A stretch of 16,012 bases of DNA from Tolypothrix sp. NIES-4075 (GCF_002218085.1 NZ_BDUC01000022.1:29231-45242); one strand, 5' to 3'; positions 1-7,788 are shown, counted from the first letter of the stretch. Numbers and translations: made by a program. The notes: generated from the sequence alone by a model not told the origin.

Positions 1-438
1 GTGCGCCGCGACAGTTAATGCGGTATCCCCAACCAAGTTGGGAGAGAATGAGGAGATGGTCTCTAGGTTAACCAACTTACCTGGAGTCGAAAGACAAAAG
101 GGACAACAGCATGTTGGTAAAGCCGGGAATAGAGAGAAGGCGTTAAAACTATTGTCCGGCAAGACCTGTGTGACATGGTGAAAGTTAAACTACTTGAAGC
201 CCAATTCTGACGGTATACTCGATTGCCTATTCCTACAACGCCTGAAAGGAATAATCGTTTGTGTGTAGTTTTAAGCATTTGAACCACACAACTTCTTCAA
301 ACGAAGTCAGCCACCGATGAGATGGCTCAACGAATGAGTGGGACACCTAAATCACACTATTACGTACCGAGTTAATAAAGCGCGGGATGACCTACGGGGG
401 GCGACCCCTATGGTTACAGAGTTCTCATAGTAGTCCGA

Positions 439-455
439 GGACGGGAAAGCCGTCC
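439..455 (+). promoter_or_regulatory. Hairpin at the start of intron domain IV
   Basis: GGACGG, a GAAAG loop and CCGTCC form a perfect 6-bp hairpin just before the intron-encoded protein. In known group II introns the domain IV base hairpin binds the maturase and represses its translation; that role here is inference. The ATG at 458 lies directly against this hairpin. The ATG at 509 has GAGAGG eight bases upstream, which is one reason to prefer 509 as the start. Confidence 0.45.
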
Positions 456-508
456 ACATGGCGAAGGGGAACAGGTATTCTTCACACTTGTATCGAGAGG
501 TACGCGAG

Positions 509-2293
509 ATGCGAAATGCCGAAACGGTTTTAAGTGTAATTCGAGACAGAGGTTATCGTGGTTTACCTCTGGATGATATCTACAGGCAACTTTTCAATCC
601 AAATCTGTACCTTTTAGCGTACAGCCGCATCTATAAAAATGATGGGGCGATGACGCAAGGGGTTACACCAGAAACTGTTGATGGGATGTCCATTAAAAAG
701 ATTGAAAACCTCATAGAAGATATTCGCTATGAACGTTTTCGGTGGACACCAGTACGGCGAATTAATATTCCCAAGAAAAATGGGAAAACTCGACCCCTGG
801 GTATTCCCACATGGAATGATAAATTGGTTCAAGAAGTAATACGTTTAATATTAGAAGCGTACTACGAACCTCAATTTTCCAACAGCAGTCATGGTTTTAG
901 ACCCAATCGTGGATGCCATACGGCATTAACAATAATAGACCGCACTTGGCAAGGAACCAAGTGGTTTATCGAAGGAGATATCCGTGGATGCTTTGACAAT
1001 ATAGACCATAAAATCTTAATGTCAATTCTCCGCGAGAAAATCCAAGATAATCGCTTTCTGAGATTGATTGAAAATTTGCTAAAAGCAGGTTATTGTGAGC
1101 AATGGAAATATTACTCTACCCTGAGCGGAACGCCGCAAGGCTCGATTATATCACCCATACTCGCAAATATCTATCTTGACAAATTCGATACATTTATCGA
1201 ACAGACACTCATCCGAGAGTATACATCTGGTAAATGTCGGGCAGAAAATTCGGAGTATTCAAAACTCGTAAAACTTGCCTGGTATTTCAGGAAACATGGA
1301 CAATTTGATAAAGCGCGTCAACTGGAAATTAAATACCAGAAAATGCCTTCTAAAGATGTCCGTGACCCTGAATATAGAAGGCTAAAGTACGTCCGCTATG
1401 CAGACGATTTTCTACTTGGTTTTATTGGCTCATTTCAAGAAGCAAAAGAAATTAAGGAAAAGCTAAAGACATTTTTAGCTGAAAACCTTCAGTTGGAATT
1501 GTCTCCAGAAAAGACCTTAATTACTAACGCCAGGAATGAAGCAGCAAGCTTTTTAGGGTACGAAATTTTAGTTCAATATTCCGACGATAAGCATACCAAT
1601 GGTAAACGCTCGATTAATGGAATTATTGCACTAAGAATCCCAGCAAGATTTCTAGAAGAAAAGTGCGCTCTATATATGAGGAATGGTAAACCCATTCATC
1701 GCCCTGAACTAATAAATGATGATGATTTTACTATTATCAACATTTTCCAATCAGAATTTAGAGGGTACGTACAATTCTATAGCCTTGCTCAAAATATTGC
1801 ATGGCTCCGAAAACTTCAATGGGTTATGTCGAGTTCACTGATGAAAACTCTTGCCTGTAAATACAGAACTAGCGTGGCTAAAATTTGCGCTAAGTTCAAT
1901 AAGACGGTAAAGCTTCCACAAGGCTTAAGAAAGTGCGTAGAAATAACCGTTCCAGTAGAAGGTAAGAAACCTTTAGTCGCTCGCTTCGGCGGCATACAAT
2001 TAAAACGCAACCTAAAAGCAACCATTCTAGACCTGCCAACAAATAGAAAACCCGCGTTCAGAAATGAACTAATTAAACGGCTTCTTGCGGATGAATGTGA
2101 GATTTGTGGGGCAAAAGGTAACATTGAAGTTCACCATATTCGCGCTCTTAAAGACCTCAAAATAAAGGGCAGAAAGGAAAAACCGCAATGGATGCAAATT
2201 ATGTCCGCACGTAGAAGGAAAACTCTCATGGTCTGCCCTCAATGCCATGATGCAATACACGCTGGTAAACCAACATGTAACCGAGTCTCGTGA
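509..2293 (+). CDS. ltrA: Group II intron reverse transcriptase/maturase with HNH endonuclease
   Basis: Multifunctional intron-encoded protein that helps splicing and copies the intron into new DNA sites by target-primed reverse transcription. Visible parts, numbered from the in-frame ATG at 458: RT finger/palm blocks (IPKKNGKTRPLGIP; GDIRGCFDNIDH; GTPQGSIISPILANIYLDKF), the catalytic YADD at about 314-317, the maturase (X) region 'FRGYVQFYSLAQN' at about 430-440, and a C-terminal HNH domain with CEIC at 547-550, EVHH near 557, then CPQCHDAIH. All key residues are present, so the enzyme looks intact. The reading frame is open from 458. I prefer 509 because MRNAETVLSVIRDRG resembles the usual start of this class and has a GAGAGG ribosome site; starting at 458 adds 17 residues. 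Confidence 0.93.
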   Translation: MRNAETVLSVIRDRGYRGLPLDDIYRQLFNPNLYLLAYSRIYKNDGAMTQGVTPETVDGMSIKKIENLIEDIRYERFRWTPVRRINIPKKNGKTRPLGIPTWNDKLVQEVIRLILEAYYEPQFSNSSHGFRPNRGCHTALTIIDRTWQGTKWFIEGDIRGCFDNIDHKILMSILREKIQDNRFLRLIENLLKAGYCEQWKYYSTLSGTPQGSIISPILANIYLDKFDTFIEQTLIREYTSGKCRAENSEYSKLVKLAWYFRKHGQFDKARQLEIKYQKMPSKDVRDPEYRRLKYVRYADDFLLGFIGSFQEAKEIKEKLKTFLAENLQLELSPEKTLITNARNEAASFLGYEILVQYSDDKHTNGKRSINGIIALRIPARFLEEKCALYMRNGKPIHRPELINDDDFTIINIFQSEFRGYVQFYSLAQNIAWLRKLQWVMSSSLMKTLACKYRTSVAKICAKFNKTVKLPQGLRKCVEITVPVEGKKPLVARFGGIQLKRNLKATILDLPTNRKPAFRNELIKRLLADECEICGAKGNIEVHHIRALKDLKIKGRKEKPQWMQIMSARRRKTLMVCPQCHDAIHAGKPTCNRVS

Positions 2294-2308
2294 TGACAGA
2301 GTACTGGA

Positions 2309-2343
2309 GAGCCGTGTACCTGGAAATCTTGTAAGCACGGTTC
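2309..2343 (+). ncRNA. Domain V of the inner intron
   Basis: GAGCCGTG pairs with CACGGTTC, including the catalytic AGC triad and its G-U wobble, with an AG bulge and a GAAA loop region. The element is 35 nt rather than the usual 34. Its upper helix pairs only TAC/GTA plus one G-C, with two mismatches between, so the catalytic core may be somewhat degenerate. Confidence 0.8.
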
Positions 2344-2402
2344 GGAGGGGGCTAGTTGGAAAAGGAGCCAAATTGTGGAAACCTCGCTAGCTAGCTACCC
2401 AC

Positions 2403-3345
2403 TTTCGACCGAATCAACCACAATTTCTTAATGTCAAAAGTTATAGCGCCACAAAGCGTTAAACAAGGATTGTGGAAGTGCCTAAAAGTTGGAATGCTCC
2501 CAGAGTTTCCCGACTCTGGCACGCCTCAAGGTGGTGTGTGTTCACCCGTACTCGCCAATATAGCGTTAGATGGAATTGAAGATATTCATCAATCGATAAG
2601 ATACGCAGATGATATGGTCTTCATACTAAAACCTAACGACAATGCTGAGGAAATATTAGACAGAATTCAACAATTCTTGGACTTAAGAGGATTAAATATT
2701 AAAGCATCAAAGACTAGGCTAGTATCTACGACAGATGGATTTGACTTTTTAGGCTGGCGCTTTCAAGTCCAGAAAAACGGCAAGTTTAGAAGTATGCCCT
2801 CAGAGGACAACTACAAAGCTTTTCGTCAGAAGGTAAAAGCCATCGTCAACAACTCGAATTATGGGGCAAAAGTTAAAGCCCAAAAATTAGCACCAATCGT
2901 CAGAGGGTGGAGAAGTTATCATCGGTATTGCAAGATGGACGGTTCCAGATTCTCACTCTGGTACATCCAGAATAGAGCATGGAAAGTCTTTAATAAGGAG
3001 ACACAACTTAACCGAAATCAGACAACTGCTCTAGTCAATAGAGCATTTCCAGCAGTACCTTACTCCCAGAATAGGCATATCAATGTTAAGGGTGATGCCT
3101 CACCTTATAACGGGGATATTGTCTATTGGAGCGAAAGAGAATCTAAACTTTATGACGGTGCTACTTCAAAAGCTTTGAAAAAGCAAAACCATATGTGTGG
3201 GTACTGTGGCTTAAAATTCGCAGATGGTGAAACAATTCACCTTCATCATGTTGATGGAAATCACGAGAATTGGAAACCTAAAAACCTTTTAGCTCTTCAT
3301 GAATCGTGCCATCTTTACACCCACATAAGCAAAGCTAAAAGCTGA
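2403..3345 (+). CDS. Outer intron reverse transcriptase/maturase, 3' exon (interrupted by the inner intron)
   Basis: C-terminal part of a second, different group II intron protein. It starts in mid-motif (FDRINHNFL, RT block 3), continues with GTPQGGVCSPVLANIALD, the catalytic IRYADDMVF, a maturase region (APIVRGWRSYHRYCKMDGS) and an HNH domain (CGYCGLKF, HLHHVDGNHENWKPKNL, ESCHLYTH). The reading frame is continuous across 2404-2430, upstream of the first ATG at 2431. That ATG is therefore internal, not a start. The N-terminal finger region is missing because the inner intron splits the gene at the conserved (C)FD codons. Without splicing of the inner intron no active protein can be made. If it splices accurately, a full enzyme could be restored. 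Confidence 0.85.
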
Positions 3346-3354
3346 GATTGTCGG

Positions 3355-3388
3355 GAGCCGGATGCTAGGAAACTCGCACGTCCGGATC
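3355..3388 (+). ncRNA. Domain V of the outer intron
   Basis: A 34-nt domain V: GAGCCGGA against TCCGGATC, CG bulge, GAAA tetraloop. The third base pair, normally the conserved G-U wobble next to the catalytic AGC triad, is G opposite A here, and the upper stem has one T-C mismatch. These deviations suggest weakened or lost splicing activity, to be tested. Confidence 0.75.
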
Positions 3389-3425
3389 TAAACGGGAGAT
3401 GCGAGGGATAATACCCTCCATCGAC

Positions 3426-3644
3426 CCAACTTTGGGGAGAAAAATAGACCTTAGTCAGGTATCTAGAACATCTCGCTACAACTGGTTTACTAACGCCGGA
3501 ATCCCCTATAGAGCAAATAAGAAGTATTCAACTTCTGACCTTGCTTTGGTGGCGTTTCAAGCGGCTAAGTGCATCAAGAGCAGGGAAATGAAGAGAGTAG
3601 AAAAAGCCACTCAGACTATTAATGCAATAGCCATAGCTATTTAG
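3426..3644 (+). CDS. 3' exon of an intron-interrupted host gene, unknown function
   Basis: Downstream of the outer intron an open frame continues to TAG at 3642-3644, giving about 72 residues (SRTSRYNWFTNAGIPYRANK, YSTSDLALVAFQAAKCI and a basic tail). An ATG at 3399 lies inside intron domain VI, so an 81-residue product starting there is unlikely to be the real protein. The 5' exon is outside the window. The short helix-turn-helix-like arrangement (SRYNWFTNAGIP... YSTSDLALVAFQA) could be DNA binding, but this is a guess from appearance. It ends 11 bases before the next gene and probably heads the downstream operon. Expression depends on splicing of two nested introns. Confidence 0.55.
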   Translation, partial: PTLGRKIDLSQVSRTSRYNWFTNAGIPYRANKKYSTSDLALVAFQAAKCIKSREMKRVEKATQTINAIAIAI

Positions 3645-3655
3645 GAATTTAACCT

Positions 3656-4315
3656 ATGTCTAAGTTTTACAACAACGTCAAGTCAAAGCTGAACAAGAAG
3701 GGAATCAAGGGATTAACTAAAACTGATTACCTCTTAGCCGCCGAACATCTAGGAATTGAAAATTTAGATAACCCATCCACTGAAGAGATTAACGCCGGAG
3801 TAAATTATCTAATGAAAAAGCAATCCTCTGAACTGACAACAATTGAAAATCCCCAATATGACGTGCTTGCAAATGATTCACTAAACGAAGGCACGCAAGC
3901 GTTCGCACTTTCCGAGATTAACCAAGCTGGTGATTTGCTTGCTATTCAAGATAAAGCTGATTTAGTTGCCAGCACTGCTGAAAGCATGGGGATTCAGTTA
4001 CAGCTTAGTGAAATACAGAACATTGCATCTAACCTGGATTACTCCGGAGATTCCCTAGATGAGGGAATTGATGATATCAGAAGTGCGATTACTGCTTTTG
4101 TAGAGTACAAAGCACAAATTAATCAGCAGAAAATTAATCACATGATTGGTGAGGTTAGAACAGCGGTAAATCAGCATAATCAACAAACATCTCAGCACTT
4201 AAATAATGGTTTAAGCCAGATAGCTAAGGATATAAACCAAGCCGACACCGACTTTAAAAGTTCAGTCAGGCAAGCCCTCAAATGTTTTGCAATACCAGCT
4301 AACAAACCAGGCTAA
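3656..4315 (+). CDS. Hypothetical helical protein, first gene fully present in the membrane operon
   Basis: 219 residues, not recognised. ATG with AGGAAT about 10 bases upstream. There is no signal peptide or membrane segment. The N terminus is basic (YNNVKSKLNKKGIKGLTKTDYLLAAEHLGI). The C-terminal third is predicted helical and rich in Gln, Asn and His, suggesting a coiled coil. It overlaps the next frame by 29 bases, and downstream genes overlap repeatedly, so it belongs to one transcription unit with the ATPase at 6060. The C terminus FAIPANKPG shares 14 identical bases with the FAIPE segment of the 5259 gene. It could be a cytoplasmic partner of the membrane complex. Confidence 0.75.
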   Translation: MSKFYNNVKSKLNKKGIKGLTKTDYLLAAEHLGIENLDNPSTEEINAGVNYLMKKQSSELTTIENPQYDVLANDSLNEGTQAFALSEINQAGDLLAIQDKADLVASTAESMGIQLQLSEIQNIASNLDYSGDSLDEGIDDIRSAITAFVEYKAQINQQKINHMIGEVRTAVNQHNQQTSQHLNNGLSQIAKDINQADTDFKSSVRQALKCFAIPANKPG

Positions 4316-4532
4316 CTTTGGCTACACAATTAGCTTTAACCCTCATAGAGTAGGATTCATAATCTTAGCCATCGCAAGCCTACTTTTTACGCTACAAGCT
4401 TACGACGATTGGAGATTATCACAAGGCAGAGTTAAGCAGATACAGCATAGAGATTTTGTTGACCCCAATCAATATTTAGAAATACCCAAGGAACTACCCA
4501 AATGGCAAAAGATAATTCCACATCGCAGTTAA
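4287..4532 (+). CDS. Small single-pass membrane protein, hypothetical
   Basis: 81 residues from a TTG start inside the end of the previous gene. No ATG is available in frame before the hydrophobic stretch. One membrane segment at about residues 21-39 (VGFIILAIASLLF...), followed by a hydrophilic charged tail (DDWRLSQGRVKQIQHRDFVDP). It overlaps the previous gene by 29 bases and the next by 31, as expected for coupled translation. An alternative is that it is the C-terminal extension of the previous protein reached by a frameshift; I saw no clear slippery heptamer. Function unknown; no family recognised. Confidence 0.6.
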   Translation: MQYQLTNQANFGYTISFNPHRVGFIILAIASLLFTLQAYDDWRLSQGRVKQIQHRDFVDPNQYLEIPKELPKWQKIIPHRS

Positions 4533-5188
4533 AACTCAAAAATCATGTCACACCCAAAGCACGGAAGCTTAACCAAGTTCTCAAGACTAAATTTGGTGTT
4601 TCGTTAGAAGACTTTACCGAAGCAATGATGGGTGACGTGAAGAGCGCTCAAAAGGTAGGGGAGCTAGCGCGGCAAGGTAGATTAAGTGCTGAATTCGCTC
4701 CTAAATTAGCCGAGGCTTATCACCAGATAATTAATGGCTCTACAGCTTACAACAAAGCTATCTCTGAAGTGTTGGTGAATGCTGGCAAGAGTGCAATCGA
4801 GATTGACAAAGCAACGATGAATGCTACTCTTGCCAATACGCAATATGGACACAAGAGAAGTGAGCTTGCGGCTGAATTCGTAAATGCTCGAAAAGCCGAA
4901 AATCAACGTCATAACTACCAGATGAATTACACCCAAATCAAAGGGTATATCGATGCTTACTTGGTGGGAGTTGATAATCAGGCTGCTCTAATCGACCAAT
5001 CAAACAGACCAGAAATTAAGCAATTATCGGCATTGGAAGCATATCAAACTAAGGTCATAAATGAAGCTCTTAACCGTGGTGACGATGCCAGGTTGGATCT
5101 AATTCAGCAAAAAGATTACAAATCTAACACAGTGCGTGGGGTGCTAGCTGAGAAGTTTACGGCATTTAAATCAGCACTAGGATTTTAA
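4502..5188 (+). CDS. Hypothetical helical protein of the membrane operon
   Basis: 228 residues, ATG with AAGGA about 11 bases upstream, starting inside the end of the 4287 gene. Almost entirely predicted helix with no membrane segment: a basic N terminus (LKLKNHVTPKARKLNQVLKT), then alternating Ala-, Glu- and Asn-rich helices (KVGELARQGRLSAEFAPKLAEAY; AAEFVNARKAENQRHNYQM). This resembles a coiled-coil scaffold or filament-like protein in general character only. I do not recognise a family. It is followed by a 70-base gap, the largest within the first half of the operon, in which I saw no terminator. Confidence 0.72.
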   Translation: MAKDNSTSQLKLKNHVTPKARKLNQVLKTKFGVSLEDFTEAMMGDVKSAQKVGELARQGRLSAEFAPKLAEAYHQIINGSTAYNKAISEVLVNAGKSAIEIDKATMNATLANTQYGHKRSELAAEFVNARKAENQRHNYQMNYTQIKGYIDAYLVGVDNQAALIDQSNRPEIKQLSALEAYQTKVINEALNRGDDARLDLIQQKDYKSNTVRGVLAEKFTAFKSALGF

Positions 5189-5258
5189 TTCCAAACCAAA
5201 TGCCATCGTCACTGTGAACTGCGAAAGTTTTCCCAACAATCAATTTTAGTTTATTCCC

Positions 5259-5831
5259 ATGCTTCCACCCAACAATGACGAACTAGATAACCTACTAGAT
5301 GACGATAGCAGCGCGGGAATTAACCAAAATACAGCGAAGTATTTACAGCATATTGAGGCTAAACTGTACGCTGATATCGAAACCAGAAAGCGTATTGATA
5401 GCGGGTTATTATTCCTATCATGCCAGGTAGGATCGGCATCATTAGCTTGGCTTTTATTCTCCCTGCAAATATCAATCAGCATTATTCTTGCAATGTCGAT
5501 GATATTAGCACTACTGCCAGGATTAATTGATTGTGGTGAAAGTTTTCACTTTGAGTTATCTAGTGAGCGCTGGTCGTTAAGTCATGCAAAGCCATTGGTA
5601 GCAGTGGGTAAAGTTGCAATTGGTGGAGTGTTTGGGTGGAACTCTACACGAAAAATAGTCACAGAAGTTAAGTTCACTGAAACTCAAATACAACAGACAT
5701 ACACAGAGATTAAATCAGCGCAACAAAAGTATGCTTTTGCAATACCAGAGGGAGCATTAATAGCAGTATGTGGACTATTAATTTTAATTTGGATGGTAAT
5801 AATGTCTGCGAGGAAAAAACAAGATGTATAG
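5259..5831 (+). CDS. Three-segment membrane protein, hypothetical
   Basis: 190 residues. Acidic, disordered-looking N terminus (NNDELDNLLDDDSSAG), two closely spaced membrane segments at about 49-68 and 70-90, a soluble helical section at 91-160, and a third membrane segment at about 165-183 followed by a basic end (SARKKQDV), consistent with a cytoplasmic C terminus by the positive-inside rule. The stop codon overlaps the next gene's ATG by 8 bases. No clear ribosome site was seen. No family recognised. Its place directly before another membrane protein and a membrane-anchored ATPase suggests that the three form one inner-membrane complex (inference). Confidence 0.72.
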   Translation: MLPPNNDELDNLLDDDSSAGINQNTAKYLQHIEAKLYADIETRKRIDSGLLFLSCQVGSASLAWLLFSLQISISIILAMSMILALLPGLIDCGESFHFELSSERWSLSHAKPLVAVGKVAIGGVFGWNSTRKIVTEVKFTETQIQQTYTEIKSAQQKYAFAIPEGALIAVCGLLILIWMVIMSARKKQDV

Positions 5832-6072
5832 AGAGAGAAATGTTTTAACAGTTATAGGGGGAATTGTTCTTGGCATATTTGCTATAAACAACCTGTTTAC
5901 AGACGCTTTCAACACCGCTCAAAACCTTAAACACCTTACTTATTGGGGCAAACAAGCTCTTGTAGATGTTCAGATACTTTCACTCATCCAGTACGTGTTA
6001 ATTCTGCTTAATGCTTACTTTCCACTGATTATCTTTTTTGGATTCATAATCTTGATTTTATGCAAGAGATAG
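5824..6072 (+). CDS. Small membrane protein, hypothetical
   Basis: 82 residues with a membrane segment at about 7-23 and a long hydrophobic stretch at about 51-79 that could be one or two passes, ending CKR. It starts within the end of the 5259 gene (8-base overlap) and overlaps the ATPase gene by 13 bases, indicating translational coupling. The coding bases for GFIIL near the C terminus repeat 14 bases found in the 4287 membrane gene in the same codon phase. No family recognised. Confidence 0.68.
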   Translation: MYRERNVLTVIGGIVLGIFAINNLFTDAFNTAQNLKHLTYWGKQALVDVQILSLIQYVLILLNAYFPLIIFFGFIILILCKR

Positions 6073-7487
6073 AAGCCTTTAACCAGCGATTAAAAGTAGA
6101 GCGCAAGATTGCCACATTTACTATAGGTGCTTTCGTGATTGGGGGATTAGCTTTAACATTGCCACTTTGGAATGATGCCACCAAGTATAGCGAAACATTA
6201 TTTTGTTTCACACCCAAGAATCAACCTTGCAAAGGTGAACAAATAAAGCGCGGTATTAGCTGGATGGTAGAGCGGGAACGGAGAAACTTTACCTTTGATG
6301 AGAATGTGAAAACATTACGCATATTGCCTGCATCTTCACCTGCTGCACCTTTATATGGTTTGGCTGGTACAGTTGCTCTTTTAACTGCTTACGCTGGATC
6401 TAAAGCACTTACAGATATCCAAGAGCAAGCTATTCATAGTCAATTTTCTCTACTTAAAATCAAAGCACTTGAGAATGACTTAATAGTTGAGAACCATCTT
6501 GACGTGACTAAATTCTCATTTGAGCAACAAAGCGCAGTGACTAAAGAAGCAATCGCACGTAATGCGGCAGAAACAATCTTAGCTATGAAATCACCCAATG
6601 AATTAGTAATGGATGAAATTAACGGTCGGTTACAGGGTGAAACTGCACTTAAAAGTCACGAGCTAAATTTATCCGAGTTAGATAAACAGATTCTAGATAA
6701 TCGGGTGGCATCAGCCAAAGCGACAAAGGAATTAAATAAAATTCAAAACAGTAAGCAGGATTCTAAAAGTGCTAGCCACTCAGCAGACGAACACCTTAAG
6801 ACTACCCTGCTAGATTCTCTTAAAAATCATGAAGATGGTTATTTATGGAAAATAATCAATTCGCTTAAACCCTTATGGCTTATAGGCAATCAGGGAAGCG
6901 GTAAAACCTATACTGCCACAGCCATTGCATTAATTAGAAAGTACTGCCTTGACGCACCAATTCATCAACTAATCGACAGACACGCAACTGGAGATAATGC
7001 CTCGGTATGGAAGTTGTTAGACGCTGCAAGCTTGGCAGAATCTATTGATGAAATAAGCCTTGCTTTTGAGGATTGCTGCGAAAGGTGGTTGAGCAGGATT
7101 AAGCAGAAACCGACCACTAAACAGCAAGTGATTGTGGATGAATTTACCAATTTAAAATCGTTGTGTGGTGAAAGTGCGATTGCATTTTTCAAAATGAGCT
7201 TAACTGATACCCGCAAAGCTAAGGAATATCTTTTGGGTATAACTCACAATGCCACCAATGAATCATTCCCAGACGGTACAGCAAGCGCTAGGAAATCGGG
7301 TACCGTATTGCTTGAGAAATTCTCAGCTAATGGTGAAACACCGCTAAAAAGGGTCGTTGTACGTTACGGGTTAGTGGATGAGCAAGGAAACAACCTTGAC
7401 GACGTTGAGAAGACCTTGCCCGATTGGTTTCACCCTGAGCAAATTTACCAGCACTTCAATGGTAAACCACTCAGCTTTGAAGACTAA
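6060..7487 (+). CDS. Membrane-anchored P-loop ATPase, coupling-protein-like topology
   Basis: 475 residues. Two N-terminal membrane segments at about 17-37 and 95-115 enclose a loop of some 57 residues with two cysteines (C49, C57). A helical linker follows (116-260), then a C-terminal ATPase domain with Walker A GNQGSGKT at about 276-283 and a Walker B-like VIVDEF at about 357-362. Known type IV coupling proteins (VirD4 family) share the order membrane hairpin, periplasmic loop, cytoplasmic ATPase, but the linker here is long and I see no firm VirD4, VirB4 or Zot signature. It is the largest and only clearly enzymatic product of the operon, so it probably energises whatever the small membrane proteins build. 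Conjugative transfer, secretion or DNA segregation are possible. The ATPase call is strong; its role is inferred. Confidence 0.82.
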   Translation: MQEIEAFNQRLKVERKIATFTIGAFVIGGLALTLPLWNDATKYSETLFCFTPKNQPCKGEQIKRGISWMVERERRNFTFDENVKTLRILPASSPAAPLYGLAGTVALLTAYAGSKALTDIQEQAIHSQFSLLKIKALENDLIVENHLDVTKFSFEQQSAVTKEAIARNAAETILAMKSPNELVMDEINGRLQGETALKSHELNLSELDKQILDNRVASAKATKELNKIQNSKQDSKSASHSADEHLKTTLLDSLKNHEDGYLWKIINSLKPLWLIGNQGSGKTYTATAIALIRKYCLDAPIHQLIDRHATGDNASVWKLLDAASLAESIDEISLAFEDCCERWLSRIKQKPTTKQQVIVDEFTNLKSLCGESAIAFFKMSLTDTRKAKEYLLGITHNATNESFPDGTASARKSGTVLLEKFSANGETPLKRVVVRYGLVDEQGNNLDDVEKTLPDWFHPEQIYQHFNGKPLSFED

Positions 7488-7488
7488 G

Positions 7489-7506
7489 TAATGCTTGATA
7501 GCATTA
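7489..7506 (+). other. Small hairpin just after the ATPase stop codon
   Basis: TAATGCT, TGAT loop, AGCATTA is a perfect 7-bp inverted repeat beginning two bases after the stop codon. It is AT-rich and not followed by a T run, so it is unlikely to be a terminator. It may be an RNA-processing site or chance. Confidence 0.25.
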
Positions 7507-7564
7507 ATGTTTGCCGAGAAACGCCCATCGCATTATTAACTACAACAAAACACTAGTAAATATC

Positions 7565-7753
7565 ATGTTTTCAAAATAAATTCATGCCATCGCTAAAGCT
7601 GTAGTTACAGTAATTACATTCCCCTTTGTAATTTTCATGTCCGGGGTAGACAATTACATAACCTTGATATCGACTAACAATAAAGCTTACATCCTTCACG
7701 TTGCTTTGTTAATTGTCTTGGTAGGAATAGCGTTGTTTTATCGTTTTTTATAA
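7565..7753 (+). pseudogene. Small membrane protein gene broken by an in-frame stop
   Basis: ATG TTT TCA AAA is followed by an in-frame TAA (7577-7579), after which the same frame stays open to 7753 and encodes about 57 residues with two hydrophobic stretches (AVVTVITFPFVIFMSGV and AYILHVALLIVLVGIALFY). The frame ends FYRFL and stop. The strong membrane character fits the neighbouring genes and argues for a real coding past. A single base change (for example AAA or CAA to TAA) would explain the break. Other readings: initiation at ATT 7580, or at the internal ATG 7634, giving a 39-residue one-pass peptide. The stretch 7488-7564 upstream holds no convincing gene. Confidence 0.45.
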
Positions 7754-7788
7754 CTGTGCAAAATGTTTCAAAAACCCAGCATGTTTAA

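Larger units (their letters stand above)
1..2402 (+). mobile_element. Complete group II intron (inner intron of a nested pair)
   Basis: The window opens with GTGCG, the group II 5' splice-site consensus. About 450 bases of structured non-coding sequence (domains I-III) follow, then a reverse transcriptase/maturase gene in domain IV, a recognisable domain V (2309-2343) and a domain VI region ending in AC at about 2401-2402. The 3' boundary is placed there because reading resumes with TTC GAC CGA ATC AAC, the conserved 'FDRIN' motif of another group II reverse transcriptase. The intron therefore sits inside the reading frame of a second intron's protein. The 5' exon is outside the window, so the 5' boundary rests only on the consensus and EBS/IBS pairing cannot be tested. 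Sense orientation means splicing could restore the outer gene. Confidence 0.85.
2403..3425 (+). mobile_element. 3' part of the outer group II intron
   Basis: This is the portion of a second group II intron that lies downstream of the inner intron: the end of its reverse transcriptase gene, a 34-nt domain V at 3355-3388 and a domain VI hairpin at 3398-3422 (GATG, bulged C, GAGGG; CCCTC, CATC). The 3' splice site is put at about 3425 (ending AC); 3425-3428 is the honest range. The outer intron's 5' half, and the first part of its protein, would be left of position 1. Confidence 0.75.

Noticed and set aside
2431..2433. ATG 2431 as the start of a 304-residue RT gene
   Set aside because: The RT frame with conserved FDRINHNFL extends upstream to the intron junction, so this ATG is internal.
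3399..3425. ATG 3399 as the start of an 81-residue gene
   Set aside because: It lies within the outer intron's domain VI hairpin; the coding sequence begins after the splice site.
4283..4290. Programmed ribosomal frameshift site at the 3656/4287 overlap
   Set aside because: No X XXY YYZ heptamer in the right phase; kept only as an open possibility.
6060..7487. Inovirus Zot-like protein
   Set aside because: Zot has its ATPase domain N-terminal to the membrane segment; here the order is reversed, and no inovirus coat or replication gene is seen.
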